Below, in pieces: positions 36,889 through 45,364 of a DNA stretch of 64,000 bases. This DNA is from Aquirhabdus parva (GTDB lineage: Bacteria > Pseudomonadota > Gammaproteobacteria > Pseudomonadales > Moraxellaceae): positions 2,958,207-3,022,206 of the forward strand of contig NZ_CP031222.1 of the NCBI RefSeq assembly GCF_003351745.1, given 5' to 3'. How positions within the stretch are numbered: position 1 is the stretch's first letter; each line of letters starts with the position of its first letter. The position numbers and the translations under genes were made by a program. Below the pieces are notes generated by a model that was not told where the DNA came from, did not search any database, and saw nothing but the letters and a program-made list of their open reading frames with translations.

Positions 36889-37824
36889 ATGAACAAAGTG
36901 ACGCCTCTCTGTCGCATTGCGTGTGCTGTGATTTGTGTACTTAGCGGGACTGCTGCTTATGCTGAGGAAAGTCAGTTTGGCTATGTATATACCACCGACC
37001 TCCTGCCAGCTGGTGCAAAAGAAATAGAACAACACGCCACATGGCGCCATCAAAAAGACGGTGGCAAGTTTGATCTTGTTGAGGGTCGCACCGAATTCGA
37101 GTATGGGGTTAGTGATCGTTTACAAATGTCTGCTTATCTCAATTATGCGTGGACACGTGCGAGTCATGATGTCGGTGGGGAAACGGTACCCCCTGAGACC
37201 TTCGCTGAAGTTCAGGTTGATCCAAACTCTAATTGGCATGACAAGAAATTTGTTGGTGTATCAGTCGAAGGGATCTATCGCCTCATGAGCCCGTACACTG
37301 ATCCTTTCGGTTTAGCGATTTACTTCGAGCCGACCATTGGCAATGGCCTGCGTGAAATGGAAACCCGCATCATCGCCCAGAAAAATTTCTTTGATGATCG
37401 CCTCATCTTGGCAGCCAACATTACTGCCGAACAAGAAGGTCGTTTCTTGCCTGCCGACCCCGCAGCAGATCCAGACAGTGTGGAAGCACGTGGACATTGG
37501 GATCATGAGACCGATATGAATGTTGGTGTGGCGGGCTCCTATCGCTTTGCGCCTAACTGGTCTGCTGGCATGGAATTTCAACAAGAGCGTGAATACTCAA
37601 GCTTTAGTGTGCAAAATAAATTCCGCACCAATCTTGCTAACTATCTTGGACCAACCATCCATTATGGCGGAAAGCACTTCTTTGCCACGATGACGTTCCT
37701 AGAGCAATTGGGAGGTGCCGTAGACTATGGCAATCCTGATCATGACTTCATTGCGCATGGCAGAACCTTTGCTGATGACTTTGAAAAATACCGTGTGCGT
37801 GTCAAACTGGGCTATAGTTTTTAG
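36889..37824 (+). CDS. DUF6662-type outer-membrane beta-barrel protein
   Basis: This 311-residue protein has a signal peptide (MNKVTPLCRIACAVICVLSGTAAYA). The mature part opens FGYVYTTDLLPAGAKEIEQHATWRHQKDGGKFD and then shows repeated amphipathic strands ending RVRVKLGYSF, with the terminal Phe expected of an outer-membrane barrel. The opening block fits DUF6662. GGAT lies just before ATG 36889. Nine bases separate it from the FMN-binding gene, so it heads a four-gene operon with flavin maturation. It may be a channel or scaffold for that system. Confidence 0.75.
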   Translation: MNKVTPLCRIACAVICVLSGTAAYAEESQFGYVYTTDLLPAGAKEIEQHATWRHQKDGGKFDLVEGRTEFEYGVSDRLQMSAYLNYAWTRASHDVGGETVPPETFAEVQVDPNSNWHDKKFVGVSVEGIYRLMSPYTDPFGLAIYFEPTIGNGLREMETRIIAQKNFFDDRLILAANITAEQEGRFLPADPAADPDSVEARGHWDHETDMNVGVAGSYRFAPNWSAGMEFQQEREYSSFSVQNKFRTNLANYLGPTIHYGGKHFFATMTFLEQLGGAVDYGNPDHDFIAHGRTFADDFEKYRVRVKLGYSF

Positions 37825-37833
37825 GAGTTTTGC

Positions 37834-38358
37834 ATGAGCAGTAGCCAATGGACATTGATCCCTTTACTCCCTCTCGCAGCTATTTCAGTCTCTGCTTATG
37901 CAACTGAATATTTCACCACTGAACAAGTGCAGCAGGCGATTTTCCCCGGCGCAAAGTTTACGCCAGACACGGTGACACTCACTGATGATCAGGTGAAACA
38001 GATTGAAAAGATGACGGACGTCAATGTCCGCCATAAAGAGATCAAGGCTTGGAAAGTGGTGGGCGGAGGTTGGCTGATTGTTGATGAAGTAGTCGGTAAG
38101 CACGAATTTATTACCTATGCCGTAGGTTTAAACGCCAACGGCAGCGTAAAACAAATCGAGATTATGAACTACCTAGAATCCTACGGTTATGGGGTTCGAG
38201 AGCCCGCATGGCGTAAGCAATTTGTGAGCAAGACTTCGGCTGACCCGCTAAAACTTGAGCATGATATCGCCAATATTAGCGGTGCAACCCTATCGTGTAA
38301 GCATGTTACCGACGGGGTCAAACGCGTGTTGGCCACTTATGCTATCGCCCTTAAGTAA
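37834..38358 (+). CDS. Exported FMN-binding (covalently flavinylated) protein
   Basis: This 174-residue protein has a signal peptide ending near SAYA and an FMN-binding domain. The flavinylation motif is SGATLS (residues 149-154, with Thr152 as the expected FMN attachment site). ApbE follows directly and would add the FMN. It is similar in plan to RnfG and NqrC domains, which move electrons across the membrane face. AGGAG lies 7 bases before ATG 37834. It probably works with the membrane protein at 39231. Confidence 0.85.
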   Translation: MSSSQWTLIPLLPLAAISVSAYATEYFTTEQVQQAIFPGAKFTPDTVTLTDDQVKQIEKMTDVNVRHKEIKAWKVVGGGWLIVDEVVGKHEFITYAVGLNANGSVKQIEIMNYLESYGYGVREPAWRKQFVSKTSADPLKLEHDIANISGATLSCKHVTDGVKRVLATYAIALK

Positions 38359-39241
38359 CAGCCTGCAACGTGCCCGCCCACTTCTGGGCACGTTTGTTGA
38401 AATCAAAATCACGGGAGATCAGTCGCTGTCATCTGATGCTATGGCAGCGGCCTTCTCTACAATTGAACATGTCCAGAATATCATGAGCTTTCATGATCCG
38501 GGCAGTGATGTCGGCAGAATTAATGCGGCAAATGCGGGCATCCTCGTCACTGTTGCTCCTGAGACCTATGACGTTCTGCAATTTGCGAATCAACTCAGTA
38601 CCCTGTCTGGAGGGGCCTTTGATATTACCGTTGCCGATGTTTTAGTGCGCAGTGGTTTCCTACCTGAACATTCTGACGCGAGCCCCCCCCCCTTTCGCGG
38701 CTCATACCAAGACCTCGTTTTACGTGAGAACCATAGCGTATGCTGGTTGCGCAAGGGATGGATTGATTTAGGCGGTATCGCGAAAGGCTATGCCATAGAT
38801 GCCGCCATCACCTCCCTAAAGCAATGGGGCATCAAGGATGCGGTGGTCAATGCCGGTGGTGATTTACGCTGTATAGGTTCATCTCAGCGGATTCATGTGC
38901 GTCATCCCGAGGACGATATGACATTAATCGCTTTGGGATCGTTGACGGATGCGGCCATCGCGACCTCTGCAGGATACTTTTCATCGCAGATTGAAGATCA
39001 ACGCGAGATCAATCCGATTGTTGATCCCCATACACGCCGTTGTGCCGCATGGAACCAGAGTATCAGTGTCATTGCATCCAACTGCATGACGGCTGATGCA
39101 CTCACCAAAGTCGTTCGACTCCTGCCAGAAGGCTGCCATGAACTACTCAGGCACTTCAATGCACAAGCTATCTCGATCACTCCGCAAGGCATGATGACCT
39201 GTGGCACAACCCGTTTAAACGAGGACATTCATGAGTATTAA
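38339..39241 (+). CDS. apbE: FAD:protein FMN transferase ApbE
   Basis: ApbE transfers FMN from FAD to a Thr/Ser of target flavoproteins. The 300 residues carry RARPLLGTFVEI, SGGAFDITVADVL, DLGGIAKGYAIDAA, NAGGDLR, and TADALTK. ATG 38339 overlaps the FMN-binding gene by 20 bases. From this start there is no signal peptide, although its substrate has one; typical ApbE proteins are exported lipoproteins. The frame is open to 38255, but that extension is not signal-like either. Its neighbour is the obvious substrate. Confidence 0.9.
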   Translation: MLSPLSNSLQRARPLLGTFVEIKITGDQSLSSDAMAAAFSTIEHVQNIMSFHDPGSDVGRINAANAGILVTVAPETYDVLQFANQLSTLSGGAFDITVADVLVRSGFLPEHSDASPPPFRGSYQDLVLRENHSVCWLRKGWIDLGGIAKGYAIDAAITSLKQWGIKDAVVNAGGDLRCIGSSQRIHVRHPEDDMTLIALGSLTDAAIATSAGYFSSQIEDQREINPIVDPHTRRCAAWNQSISVIASNCMTADALTKVVRLLPEGCHELLRHFNAQAISITPQGMMTCGTTRLNEDIHEY

Positions 39242-39695
39242 ACATCAGCGTTTGCAGATCCGTTTGAGTAAGCAGCATGAACGATGGGTCTATGTTTTTG
39301 GCGGTCTGTTATTAATTTCAGGTTTAGGTTGGTTATTTTTTCACTTTTTTCTGGCAATCCCTAATGAATTTGGTGATGCGCATCACCCCTCAGAAGCCTG
39401 GTGGTTACGACTGCACGGCGCTGCAGCAATGGGCTTTCTGATTGTTTTCGGTTCACTCTTTCCGGGGCATATTGCAAGAGCTTGGCGGTTGCGCAAAAAC
39501 CGAGCCAGTGGACTGTCGATGCTCATCTTGCTCGGCGTGCTGATCCTGAGCGGATATGGGCTGTATTACATGGGTGACGAACAGACTCGACCTTGGATCA
39601 GTTTAATTCATTGGATCATTGGACTCGGCGCAGCAAGCGCATTGCCTTTACATATTTGGCTGGGAAAGAGGCATCATGTTAAATTTGTAGAATAA
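39231..39695 (+). CDS. Small four-helix membrane protein, possible heme-binding electron carrier
   Basis: This 154-residue protein has four predicted membrane helices (about WVYVFGGLLLISGLGWLF, GAAAMGFLIVFGSLFPGHI, SMLILLGVLILSGYGLYY, and LIHWIIGLGAASALPLHIW). His residues within or beside helices 1, 2 and 4 (FFHFF, PGHI, LIHW, PLHIW) resemble heme ligands of DUF4405 or cytochrome b561-like proteins. GAGG precedes ATG 39231, which overlaps apbE by 11 bases. It could feed electrons to the flavinylated protein. Heme binding is inferred only. Confidence 0.7.
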   Translation: MSIKHQRLQIRLSKQHERWVYVFGGLLLISGLGWLFFHFFLAIPNEFGDAHHPSEAWWLRLHGAAAMGFLIVFGSLFPGHIARAWRLRKNRASGLSMLILLGVLILSGYGLYYMGDEQTRPWISLIHWIIGLGAASALPLHIWLGKRHHVKFVE

Positions 39696-39945
39696 CTTTC
39701 TTTATCTATCTGCGCCATTCCGCTCAGGGTGTCATGCGACATGGTCACCGCGGAGAGGTTTATAACTCATTTCAATTGCATGTCACATGACAATACTCAC
39801 CATATAATCAAAATTTTACATGGAATAAAAATTTAAATAAAAGATAACCTCAAAGTGTTGTTACGGGTATTTAAATAATTTTATTTTTATAAGATTAGCG
39901 GAAAATTTAATTTCGCCAGTCTGTGCCATTCTATGAACTTAAGTT

Positions 39946-39989
39946 ATGATGTAACTATCACTACATACCAGTAGAAACAACTACATCAT
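39946..39989 (+). promoter_or_regulatory. Inverted repeat upstream of chrB
   Basis: ATGATGTA (39946-39953) and TACATCAT (39982-39989) flank 28 bases and end one base before the chrB start. It may be the operator for ChrB, which represses chr genes in other bacteria. The arms are short. Confidence 0.45.
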
Positions 39990-39990
39990 T

Positions 39991-40929
39991 ATGACATTTA
40001 TTCTACTCATCCTGACTCTGCCTACGCAAAATGCAACAGCGCGGATGCGCGCTTGGCGCACGCTTAAGGCATCGGGTGCCGCAGTCTTGCGTGATGGTGT
40101 GTATATCCTGCCGGATCTGGATGCTTGTCGCGCAACCTTGCAGACCGTTGCGGTTGATGTGAATGCGCATGCAGGCAGTGCTTATGTACTGGATGCGAAT
40201 TCCCCTCAAGATGCTCACTTTGAATCGCTATTTGATCGCAGTACTGACTATGCCGCACTGCTCAATGAGATCGTCAAACTGCAGGAGCAACTGATCCTCG
40301 ATCAACTTTCAGAAACGATCAAACAAACGCGCAAACTGCGTAAACAGTTGAGCGCTTTGATTGAGATCGACTTCTTCCCTACCCAGTCACAACCGCAAGT
40401 TACCGCAGCTTTACAAGAACTAGAACTACGCATCGCCCGCGCACAATCTCCAGATGAACCGCAGGCCGTCGATCAAGCTATTCCAAGACGTGTGGTTGCG
40501 GATTATCAAGGCAAGGTCTGGGCGACGCGGCAACATCCTTGGGTGGACCGCTTGGCGTGTGCGTGGCTCATCAAGCGTTATATTGACCCCAAAGCCCATA
40601 TTCTGTGGCTCGGCACGCCGCTCGACTGCCCCGCTGATGCACTGGGTTTTGATTTTGACGGCGCGACATTTAGTCATGTGGGCAACGCAGTGTCTTTTGA
40701 AGTCTTACTCACCAGCTTCGAACTGATGGAATCGGGTTTACAGCGCCTTGCAGCATTGGTGCATTACTTGGATGTCGGCGGTGTACAGCCTGCTGAAGCC
40801 ATAGGTATTGAAAGTGTTCTGACCGGACTCCGGCAAACTATTCACAATGATGATCAACTTTTAGCAGCCGCCCTGCATGTTTTTGATGGGTTGTTGGCTG
40901 CATTTGAAAACGGGGAAAGCACACCATGA
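39991..40929 (+). CDS. chrB: Chromate resistance regulator ChrB
   Basis: This 312-residue ChrB-family protein has the N-terminal domain (LPTQNATARMRAWRTLKASGAAVLRDGVYILP). The C-terminal ChrB domain shows WATRQHPWVDRLACAWLIKRYIDP, HILWLG, and DFDGATFSH. ChrB is a chromate-sensing regulator or accessory protein. Its end overlaps chrA by 4 bases, so the two are coupled. There is a candidate operator just before its start. Length is normal. Confidence 0.93.
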   Translation: MTFILLILTLPTQNATARMRAWRTLKASGAAVLRDGVYILPDLDACRATLQTVAVDVNAHAGSAYVLDANSPQDAHFESLFDRSTDYAALLNEIVKLQEQLILDQLSETIKQTRKLRKQLSALIEIDFFPTQSQPQVTAALQELELRIARAQSPDEPQAVDQAIPRRVVADYQGKVWATRQHPWVDRLACAWLIKRYIDPKAHILWLGTPLDCPADALGFDFDGATFSHVGNAVSFEVLLTSFELMESGLQRLAALVHYLDVGGVQPAEAIGIESVLTGLRQTIHNDDQLLAAALHVFDGLLAAFENGESTP

Positions 40930-42290
40930 ACCATTCAGAATTACCTTTAACTAACCCACTTGACCTCCCACCACCCCCTGTCAGCTTCTGGGCTGCCTTC
41001 GCCTTTTGGCTCAAACTGGGCTTTATCAGCTTTGGTGGTCCTGCGGGTCAAATCTCGCTCATGCATCAGGAGTTGGTGGAGAATCGGCGCTGGATTTCGG
41101 AGCGGCGCTTTCTGCATGCCTTGAATTTTTGCATGCTTTTGCCTGGACCTGAAGCGCAGCAACTAGCGACTTATATCGGTTGGCTTATGCATCGCTCAAT
41201 TGGCGGCATTACTGCAGGTGTGCTGTTTGTGCTGCCCTCCTTATTGATCTTGATCGGACTGTCGTGGGTCTACATCTCCTTTGGCGATGTGCCGATCATT
41301 GCGGGGCTGTTCTATGGCATCAAGCCTGCGGTGACGGCAATTGTACTGCATGCCGCGCATCGCATCGGTTCGCGGGCGCTCAAGAACGGCATCTTGTGGG
41401 CGATAGCCGCTGCATCATTTGTCGCAATTTTTGCCTTAAATGCTCCCTTTCCCCTGATCGTTGCAGTGGCGGCGTTGATCGGTTATCTGGGCGGACGCTT
41501 TTTACCAGAGAAGTTCTCGCTGGGCGGTGGGCATGGGTCAGCGGATAAATCCTTTGGCGCAGCCCTTATTGACGACCACACCCCTACACCTGAGCATGCA
41601 CGTTTTAAATGGGCAGGGCTGATTCGGGTAGCGATCATTGGAGCTTTGCTGTGGAGCATTCCAATGGGCCTAATGACTGCGACCTACGGCTGGCATCATC
41701 CCCTGACTCAGATGGGCTGGTTTTTTACCAAAGCTTCGTTGCTGACCTTTGGCGGTGCCTATGCAGTCCTGCCTTATGTCTATCAAGGTGCAGTCGGACA
41801 CTATGGCTGGCTGACACCGACACAGATGATCGATGGCTTGGCACTCGGTGAAACGACGCCGGGCCCGCTGATCATGGTGGTCGCGTTTGTCGGTTTTGTC
41901 GGTGGTTATGTCAAAGCGGTGTTTGGACCGGATAGCCTGTTTCTGGCTGGTGCTGCTGCAGCAACCCTAGTCACATGGTTTACTTTTTTGCCTTCCTTCT
42001 TATTCATTCTGGCGGGCGGTCCGCTGATCGAAACCACGCACAACGACCTGAAATTCACCGCGCCACTCACGGCAATTACGGCGGCGGTGGTTGGGGTGAT
42101 TATCAATCTGGCTTTGTTCTTTGGCTATCACGTCCTCTGGCCACATGGATTCTCTGGCAGCTTTGATGCAGTATCAGCCTTGATTACCGTTGCCGCAGCC
42201 ATTGCACTATTTCGCTATAAGCGAAATGTGATCCATGTGATCGTGGCGTGTGCGGTTGTCGGTTTAGTTGTGAAGACCGTGTTGATTTAA
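40926..42290 (+). CDS. chrA: Chromate transporter ChrA (two-domain CHR family)
   Basis: ChrA exports chromate across the inner membrane. The 454 residues form two repeated CHR domains: FWLKLGFISFGGPAGQISLMH with FCMLLPGPEAQQLATYIGW, and WFFTKASLLTFGGAYAVLPYV with LGETTPGPLIMV. These are the family signatures. GGGGAAAG precedes the start. It is translated with chrB and followed by a gap holding a weak terminator. Resistance level is not predictable from sequence. Confidence 0.95.
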   Translation: MNHSELPLTNPLDLPPPPVSFWAAFAFWLKLGFISFGGPAGQISLMHQELVENRRWISERRFLHALNFCMLLPGPEAQQLATYIGWLMHRSIGGITAGVLFVLPSLLILIGLSWVYISFGDVPIIAGLFYGIKPAVTAIVLHAAHRIGSRALKNGILWAIAAASFVAIFALNAPFPLIVAVAALIGYLGGRFLPEKFSLGGGHGSADKSFGAALIDDHTPTPEHARFKWAGLIRVAIIGALLWSIPMGLMTATYGWHHPLTQMGWFFTKASLLTFGGAYAVLPYVYQGAVGHYGWLTPTQMIDGLALGETTPGPLIMVVAFVGFVGGYVKAVFGPDSLFLAGAAAATLVTWFTFLPSFLFILAGGPLIETTHNDLKFTAPLTAITAAVVGVIINLALFFGYHVLWPHGFSGSFDAVSALITVAAAIALFRYKRNVIHVIVACAVVGLVVKTVLI

Positions 42291-42593
42291 AACGTACTCA
42301 TTTCGAGAAAAAGTGAGACTTAATTCACATAAAATACATATTAGAAATAAATAGATAGGAAAAGTGAGAACTGGTTGCTTTAATTTTACAAAAGTGCTAT
42401 TTTTTGATCATTGGCACGATAATTAGTGCCTGAAATTTTCAGCTCATTTCTCTAAAGGATCTGAGCTTTTTTATACAGCGCGCAGCATCTTTTATGGCGT
42501 GATTTTTTTGCATACTTTTTGCACATTAGGGGGAGCCTGAGGTTTTTTAGAAACTTTAGGTAATACGTTAGATTTAGCTAAAGCACCTTTAAC
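42291..42593. other. Gene-free gap after chrA
   Basis: About 300 bases with no gene. It contains a weak hairpin with T run (42441-42472) that may end the chrBA transcript. Nothing else stands out. Confidence 0.5.
42441..42472 (+). terminator. Possible terminator after chrA
   Basis: AGCTCA and TGAGCT pair across a 15-base loop, followed by six Ts. The stem is short, so it is tentative. Confidence 0.5.
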
Positions 42594-42833
42594 ATGAACG
42601 TTAATATCGAACACAAACATATCGCTATGGTTGATCAAAACCAAAAAACGATCCAGATCAAACTTGAACGCTTTTTATTCTTAAAACCCACTGCCGCTGG
42701 TAACGATGAAGTTGCCTTGCATGGCAGTTGGCTCGCCTTTAATGAATACGGCACACGGCTCTTACAAGAAGGTCGTGATTATGTGACTGCTGATCGCCAG
42801 CGCCGCTATACACCCAGTTCATCTTTTGAATAA
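42594..42833 (+). CDS. Small hypothetical protein
   Basis: This 79-residue frame starts MNVNIEHKHIAMVDQNQKT and is charged, with no signal or membrane segment. No family or motif is recognised and the ribosome site is weak. It is kept as possible because it fills its interval alone and reads in the same direction as chrBA. Confidence 0.4.
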   Translation: MNVNIEHKHIAMVDQNQKTIQIKLERFLFLKPTAAGNDEVALHGSWLAFNEYGTRLLQEGRDYVTADRQRRYTPSSSFE

Positions 42834-42900
42834 TGGACAAGGAAGCACTCTATGCAAAGCAAAGGGGGCTTCGTATATTTATTCCTTTAATCCGATCAAT

Positions 42901-43569
42901 TCAAGCCACGACCGTCGCCAATAAAAACCCATCGTAACCCTTACTGCCTACAGTCTGTATGGCTGTTGCTGACAGTCTTGGGTGGCTGGCGACAAAGGCT
43001 ACCGCCGCGCGGGCACCTTGAATCTTTTCATCGGTAGTATGGGCATCCACCACTTCACCGTCTCTGACCACGTTATCCACCACGATGATGGTGCCGACAC
43101 GTGCAAGCTTAAGGGACCAGTCTAGATAGTATGGATTGCTGGGTTTATCAGCGTCAATAAAGATAAAATCAAATGGAGCTAGCCCTTCCTGTGCAATTTG
43201 CGCCAACGAATCGACCGCAAGGCCCACGCGGATATCGACCCGTTCAGACAATCCCGCCCGTGCGATATTAGCCTTGGCGACTGCGGCATGTTCAGGGCTA
43301 TATTCCAGCGTAATCAGACGTCCGTCTTCAGGCAGTGCTCTGGCCAGCCAAATGGTGCTGTAGCCGCCTAGCGTCCCCACTTCCAGAATACGGCGGGCAC
43401 CCTGAATCTGCGCCAGCAGATGTAGAAACTTACCCAAATTGGGTGCAACGTTGATTTGAGGCAATCCGGCCTGATCACTATCGCGCAGTGCTTCGGACAA
43501 AACAGTATCTTGTGGGATCAGACTGTCGCATAGATAGGCATCTACGGCTGACCATTTTTCTTGGCTCAT
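42901..43569 (-). CDS. SAM-dependent O-methyltransferase (caffeoyl-CoA type)
   Basis: This 222-residue class I methyltransferase has SAM motif ILEVGTLGGYSTIWLARALP (about residues 61-80). It also has motif DFIFIDADKP with the acidic metal ligands and VVDNVVRDGEVVD, which match the divalent-metal caffeoyl-CoA OMT family. Its substrate is not known. The gene stands alone on the minus strand, convergent with the small gene at 42594 and divergent from the riboswitch-controlled exchanger. Confidence 0.88.
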   Translation of the reverse strand: MSQEKWSAVDAYLCDSLIPQDTVLSEALRDSDQAGLPQINVAPNLGKFLHLLAQIQGARRILEVGTLGGYSTIWLARALPEDGRLITLEYSPEHAAVAKANIARAGLSERVDIRVGLAVDSLAQIAQEGLAPFDFIFIDADKPSNPYYLDWSLKLARVGTIIVVDNVVRDGEVVDAHTTDEKIQGARAAVAFVASHPRLSATAIQTVGSKGYDGFLLATVVA

Positions 43570-43764
43570 GGGGCAATCCTCGCACTAAAATTATTGTTCT
43601 CAGTTTCACATTCACTGCGTTCATATCATGACATTGTGCCGACATAAAACAGGTGTGATTGACGTTAAAACTAGCACAATTTTTTTCTCTGCCGTTATAT
43701 GAAATGTAGATTTATGCCCCGCCTTCTTGTCATGACGGGCAACATTCAGTACCATGAAGCCTCC

Positions 43765-43935
43765 TGTCATTGGGGAGTAGCTAACCTTTTCTGTGCATCG
43801 TTTATGTACATTGTCGAAAAGGGGCTCATGTCAACATTCTTGGGGTTTAAGCATCCCATGGCGTGAGCAGCAACCGGAGCGATTTGCAGAGATTGTGATC
43901 CTTCGGCTTGATCAGCGAGACCTTTGGCCATCAAC
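43765..43935 (+). ncRNA. yybP-ykoY-family (Mn2+) riboswitch upstream of the CaCA exchanger
   Basis: The leader holds the yybP-ykoY hallmarks in order: TTGGGGAGTAGC (43770-43781), a long hairpin (AACCTTTTC/GAAAAGGGG), the junction GTCAACATTC, and the 3' GCGAGACCTT (about 43915-43924). The spacing and order match the E. coli alx and Lactococcus elements from memory. These riboswitches sense Mn2+ and usually control Mn2+ exporters. Exact ends are approximate. Confidence 0.85.
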
Positions 43936-43994
43936 ATGTCACCCAAGCCGGGCGAACCATGTTGCTGCGCCAATGGTTCACTGTTCGTCCGGCT
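43932..43994 (+). promoter_or_regulatory. Candidate expression platform of the Mn2+ riboswitch
   Basis: Two competing helices share bases 43958-43960: CAACATG with CATGTTG (43932-43964), and GAACCAT with ATGGTTC inside AGCCGG with CCGGCT (43946-43994). The second ends 13 bases before the start codon at 44008. Only one can form at a time. Confidence 0.5.
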
Positions 43995-44007
43995 ATGCAA
44001 CCCACTT

Positions 44008-45009
44008 ATGTTTATCACCTTCTTGTTGTTCTTCATCTCTGCCGCGACGATTTATTTCGCCTGCGAATTCTTTGTCAATGGTGTTGAATGGCTAGGCCGC
44101 AGGCTTAACCTCAGCGCAACTGCAACCGGCACAGTGCTTGCCGCATTCGGAACTGCGCTTCCCGAGAGTGCGGTCACCTTTATTGCCGTGGTATTTGGCA
44201 ACTCTCCCGAGCAAAGAGACATCGGCGTTGGCGCGGCCATGGGTGGTCCGCTGGTATTGGCAACGATTGCCTATGCCGTGGTTGGACTGGCTCTGCTTAT
44301 GAATCGCCGAAAAAAAAGCCTTGCTGAGCGCTATACCATTACCGTCGATCAGAAGCGCTTGAGTCGTGATCAGGCTTGGTTTCTGGCGATCTTTGTCGTG
44401 AAGGCAGGGCTCGGCTTAGTGATCTTTAGCTTTAAGCCGTGGCTAGGGGTAGTGTTTCTGGCAGCCTATGCCGCTTACGTATGGCGTGAACTACGCGATG
44501 ACGGTGATGATGAGGAAGAGGAACTTGAACCCCTTAAAATTCGCCCGCATGACGCAAACCCGACGATGGCTTGGGTTGCGCTGCAAACGGTTGCGGCACT
44601 GACGGTGGTAGCGATTGCGGCACATACCTTTGTTGCACAGATTGAGCTGATAGGCGTGGCATTTGGTATGGCACCGCATATGGCCGCTTTACTCTTAAGC
44701 CCGATTGCTACCGAGTTGCCGGAGATCATGAATGCCTTGATCTGGGTCAAGCAAGGCAAAGAACGTTTGGCGCTTGCCAATATCTCAGGGGCGATGATGA
44801 TTCAAGCCACCATCCCCAGTGCCTTGGGAATCTTCTTTACCCCATGGCTGTTTGATGGTCCGCTGATCAGTGCAGCAGTGATCACGATGCTTGCGGTCGT
44901 TGCACTCTTTGCACTCTTCCGTCGCGGGGTGATGGATAGCCGAATTCTGGTCTCGGTGGGTCTCTTGTATGGGGTCTTTGTGGGTTATGTGATTTGGTAT
45001 TTTAATTAA
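44008..45009 (+). CDS. CaCA-family cation exchanger (Na+/Ca2+ or Mn2+ exporter candidate)
   Basis: This 333-residue, about 10-helix protein belongs to the Ca2+:cation antiporter superfamily. The two alpha repeats with the acidic metal-binding residues are visible: TGTVLAAFGTALPESAVTF and SPIATELPEIMNALIWV. The acidic loop DDGDDEEEELEP separates the halves. ATG 44008 is chosen because the riboswitch occupies the sequence upstream; the frame runs back to a TTG in the riboswitch. No clear ribosome site is seen. The Mn2+ riboswitch suggests Mn2+ export rather than Ca2+ alone. Confidence 0.88.
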   Translation: MFITFLLFFISAATIYFACEFFVNGVEWLGRRLNLSATATGTVLAAFGTALPESAVTFIAVVFGNSPEQRDIGVGAAMGGPLVLATIAYAVVGLALLMNRRKKSLAERYTITVDQKRLSRDQAWFLAIFVVKAGLGLVIFSFKPWLGVVFLAAYAAYVWRELRDDGDDEEEELEPLKIRPHDANPTMAWVALQTVAALTVVAIAAHTFVAQIELIGVAFGMAPHMAALLLSPIATELPEIMNALIWVKQGKERLALANISGAMMIQATIPSALGIFFTPWLFDGPLISAAVITMLAVVALFALFRRGVMDSRILVSVGLLYGVFVGYVIWYFN

Positions 45010-45028
45010 TATGCCCCATCACTATCGC

Positions 45029-45051
45029 GCTTATCGTCTTAAACGATAAGC
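45029..45051 (+). terminator. Hairpin after the CaCA exchanger
   Basis: GCTTATCGT and ACGATAAGC pair around CTTAA, 20 bases after the stop, without a T run. It may protect the 3' end or be a weak terminator. Confidence 0.4.
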
Positions 45052-45129
45052 TCATGCATGTCATCAGATACAAATGATTGGAATGGTATAGACTTAAAGA
45101 ACCAACCCTACGTTAGCTTAAGGCAATCT

Positions 45130-45321
45130 ATGAAAATTACTAAAATGTTTTTGGTATTGGCGATCAGTACTTGGATGGTCGGCTGTGCCGCTTATACACC
45201 ATTTGGTGATGTTGTGATTCCAGGCGGTGTTGTCGTAGATAGAGATCATGACGGCGGTGGTCGTGATGGTGGCGGTAGAGGCTTCTGTCCACCAGGGCAA
45301 GCCAAAAAAGGCAACTGCTGA
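45130..45321 (+). CDS. Small lipoprotein with Gly/Asp-rich tail
   Basis: This 63-residue lipoprotein starts at ATG 45130 (AAGG upstream) with lipobox MVGC. The mature part has YTPFGDVVIPGGVVVDRDHDGGGRDGG and ends FCPPGQAKKGNC with two Cys. Similar short lipoproteins ending in PPGQAKKGxC are common but uncharacterised. A shared terminator separates it from the His-rich gene on the opposite strand. Confidence 0.65.
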   Translation: MKITKMFLVLAISTWMVGCAAYTPFGDVVIPGGVVVDRDHDGGGRDGGGRGFCPPGQAKKGNC

Positions 45322-45330
45322 TTCCTACAA

Positions 45331-45357
45331 AAAACCGCTCATGTTGAGCGGTTTTTT
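45331..45357. terminator. Bidirectional terminator between lipoprotein and His-rich gene
   Basis: AACCGCTC and GAGCGGTT form the stem with ATGTT as loop, flanked by A and T runs. Confidence 0.9.
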
Positions 45358-45364
45358 AATCCCA

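Noticed and set aside
40003-40258. Open frames on the minus strand inside chrB
   Set aside because: They are shadows of the chrB codons: codon pattern and homology belong to the plus strand.
43767-44095. Open frames in and around the riboswitch (for example minus 43767-44036)
   Set aside because: The conserved structure is RNA, not protein; the frames have no matching family.
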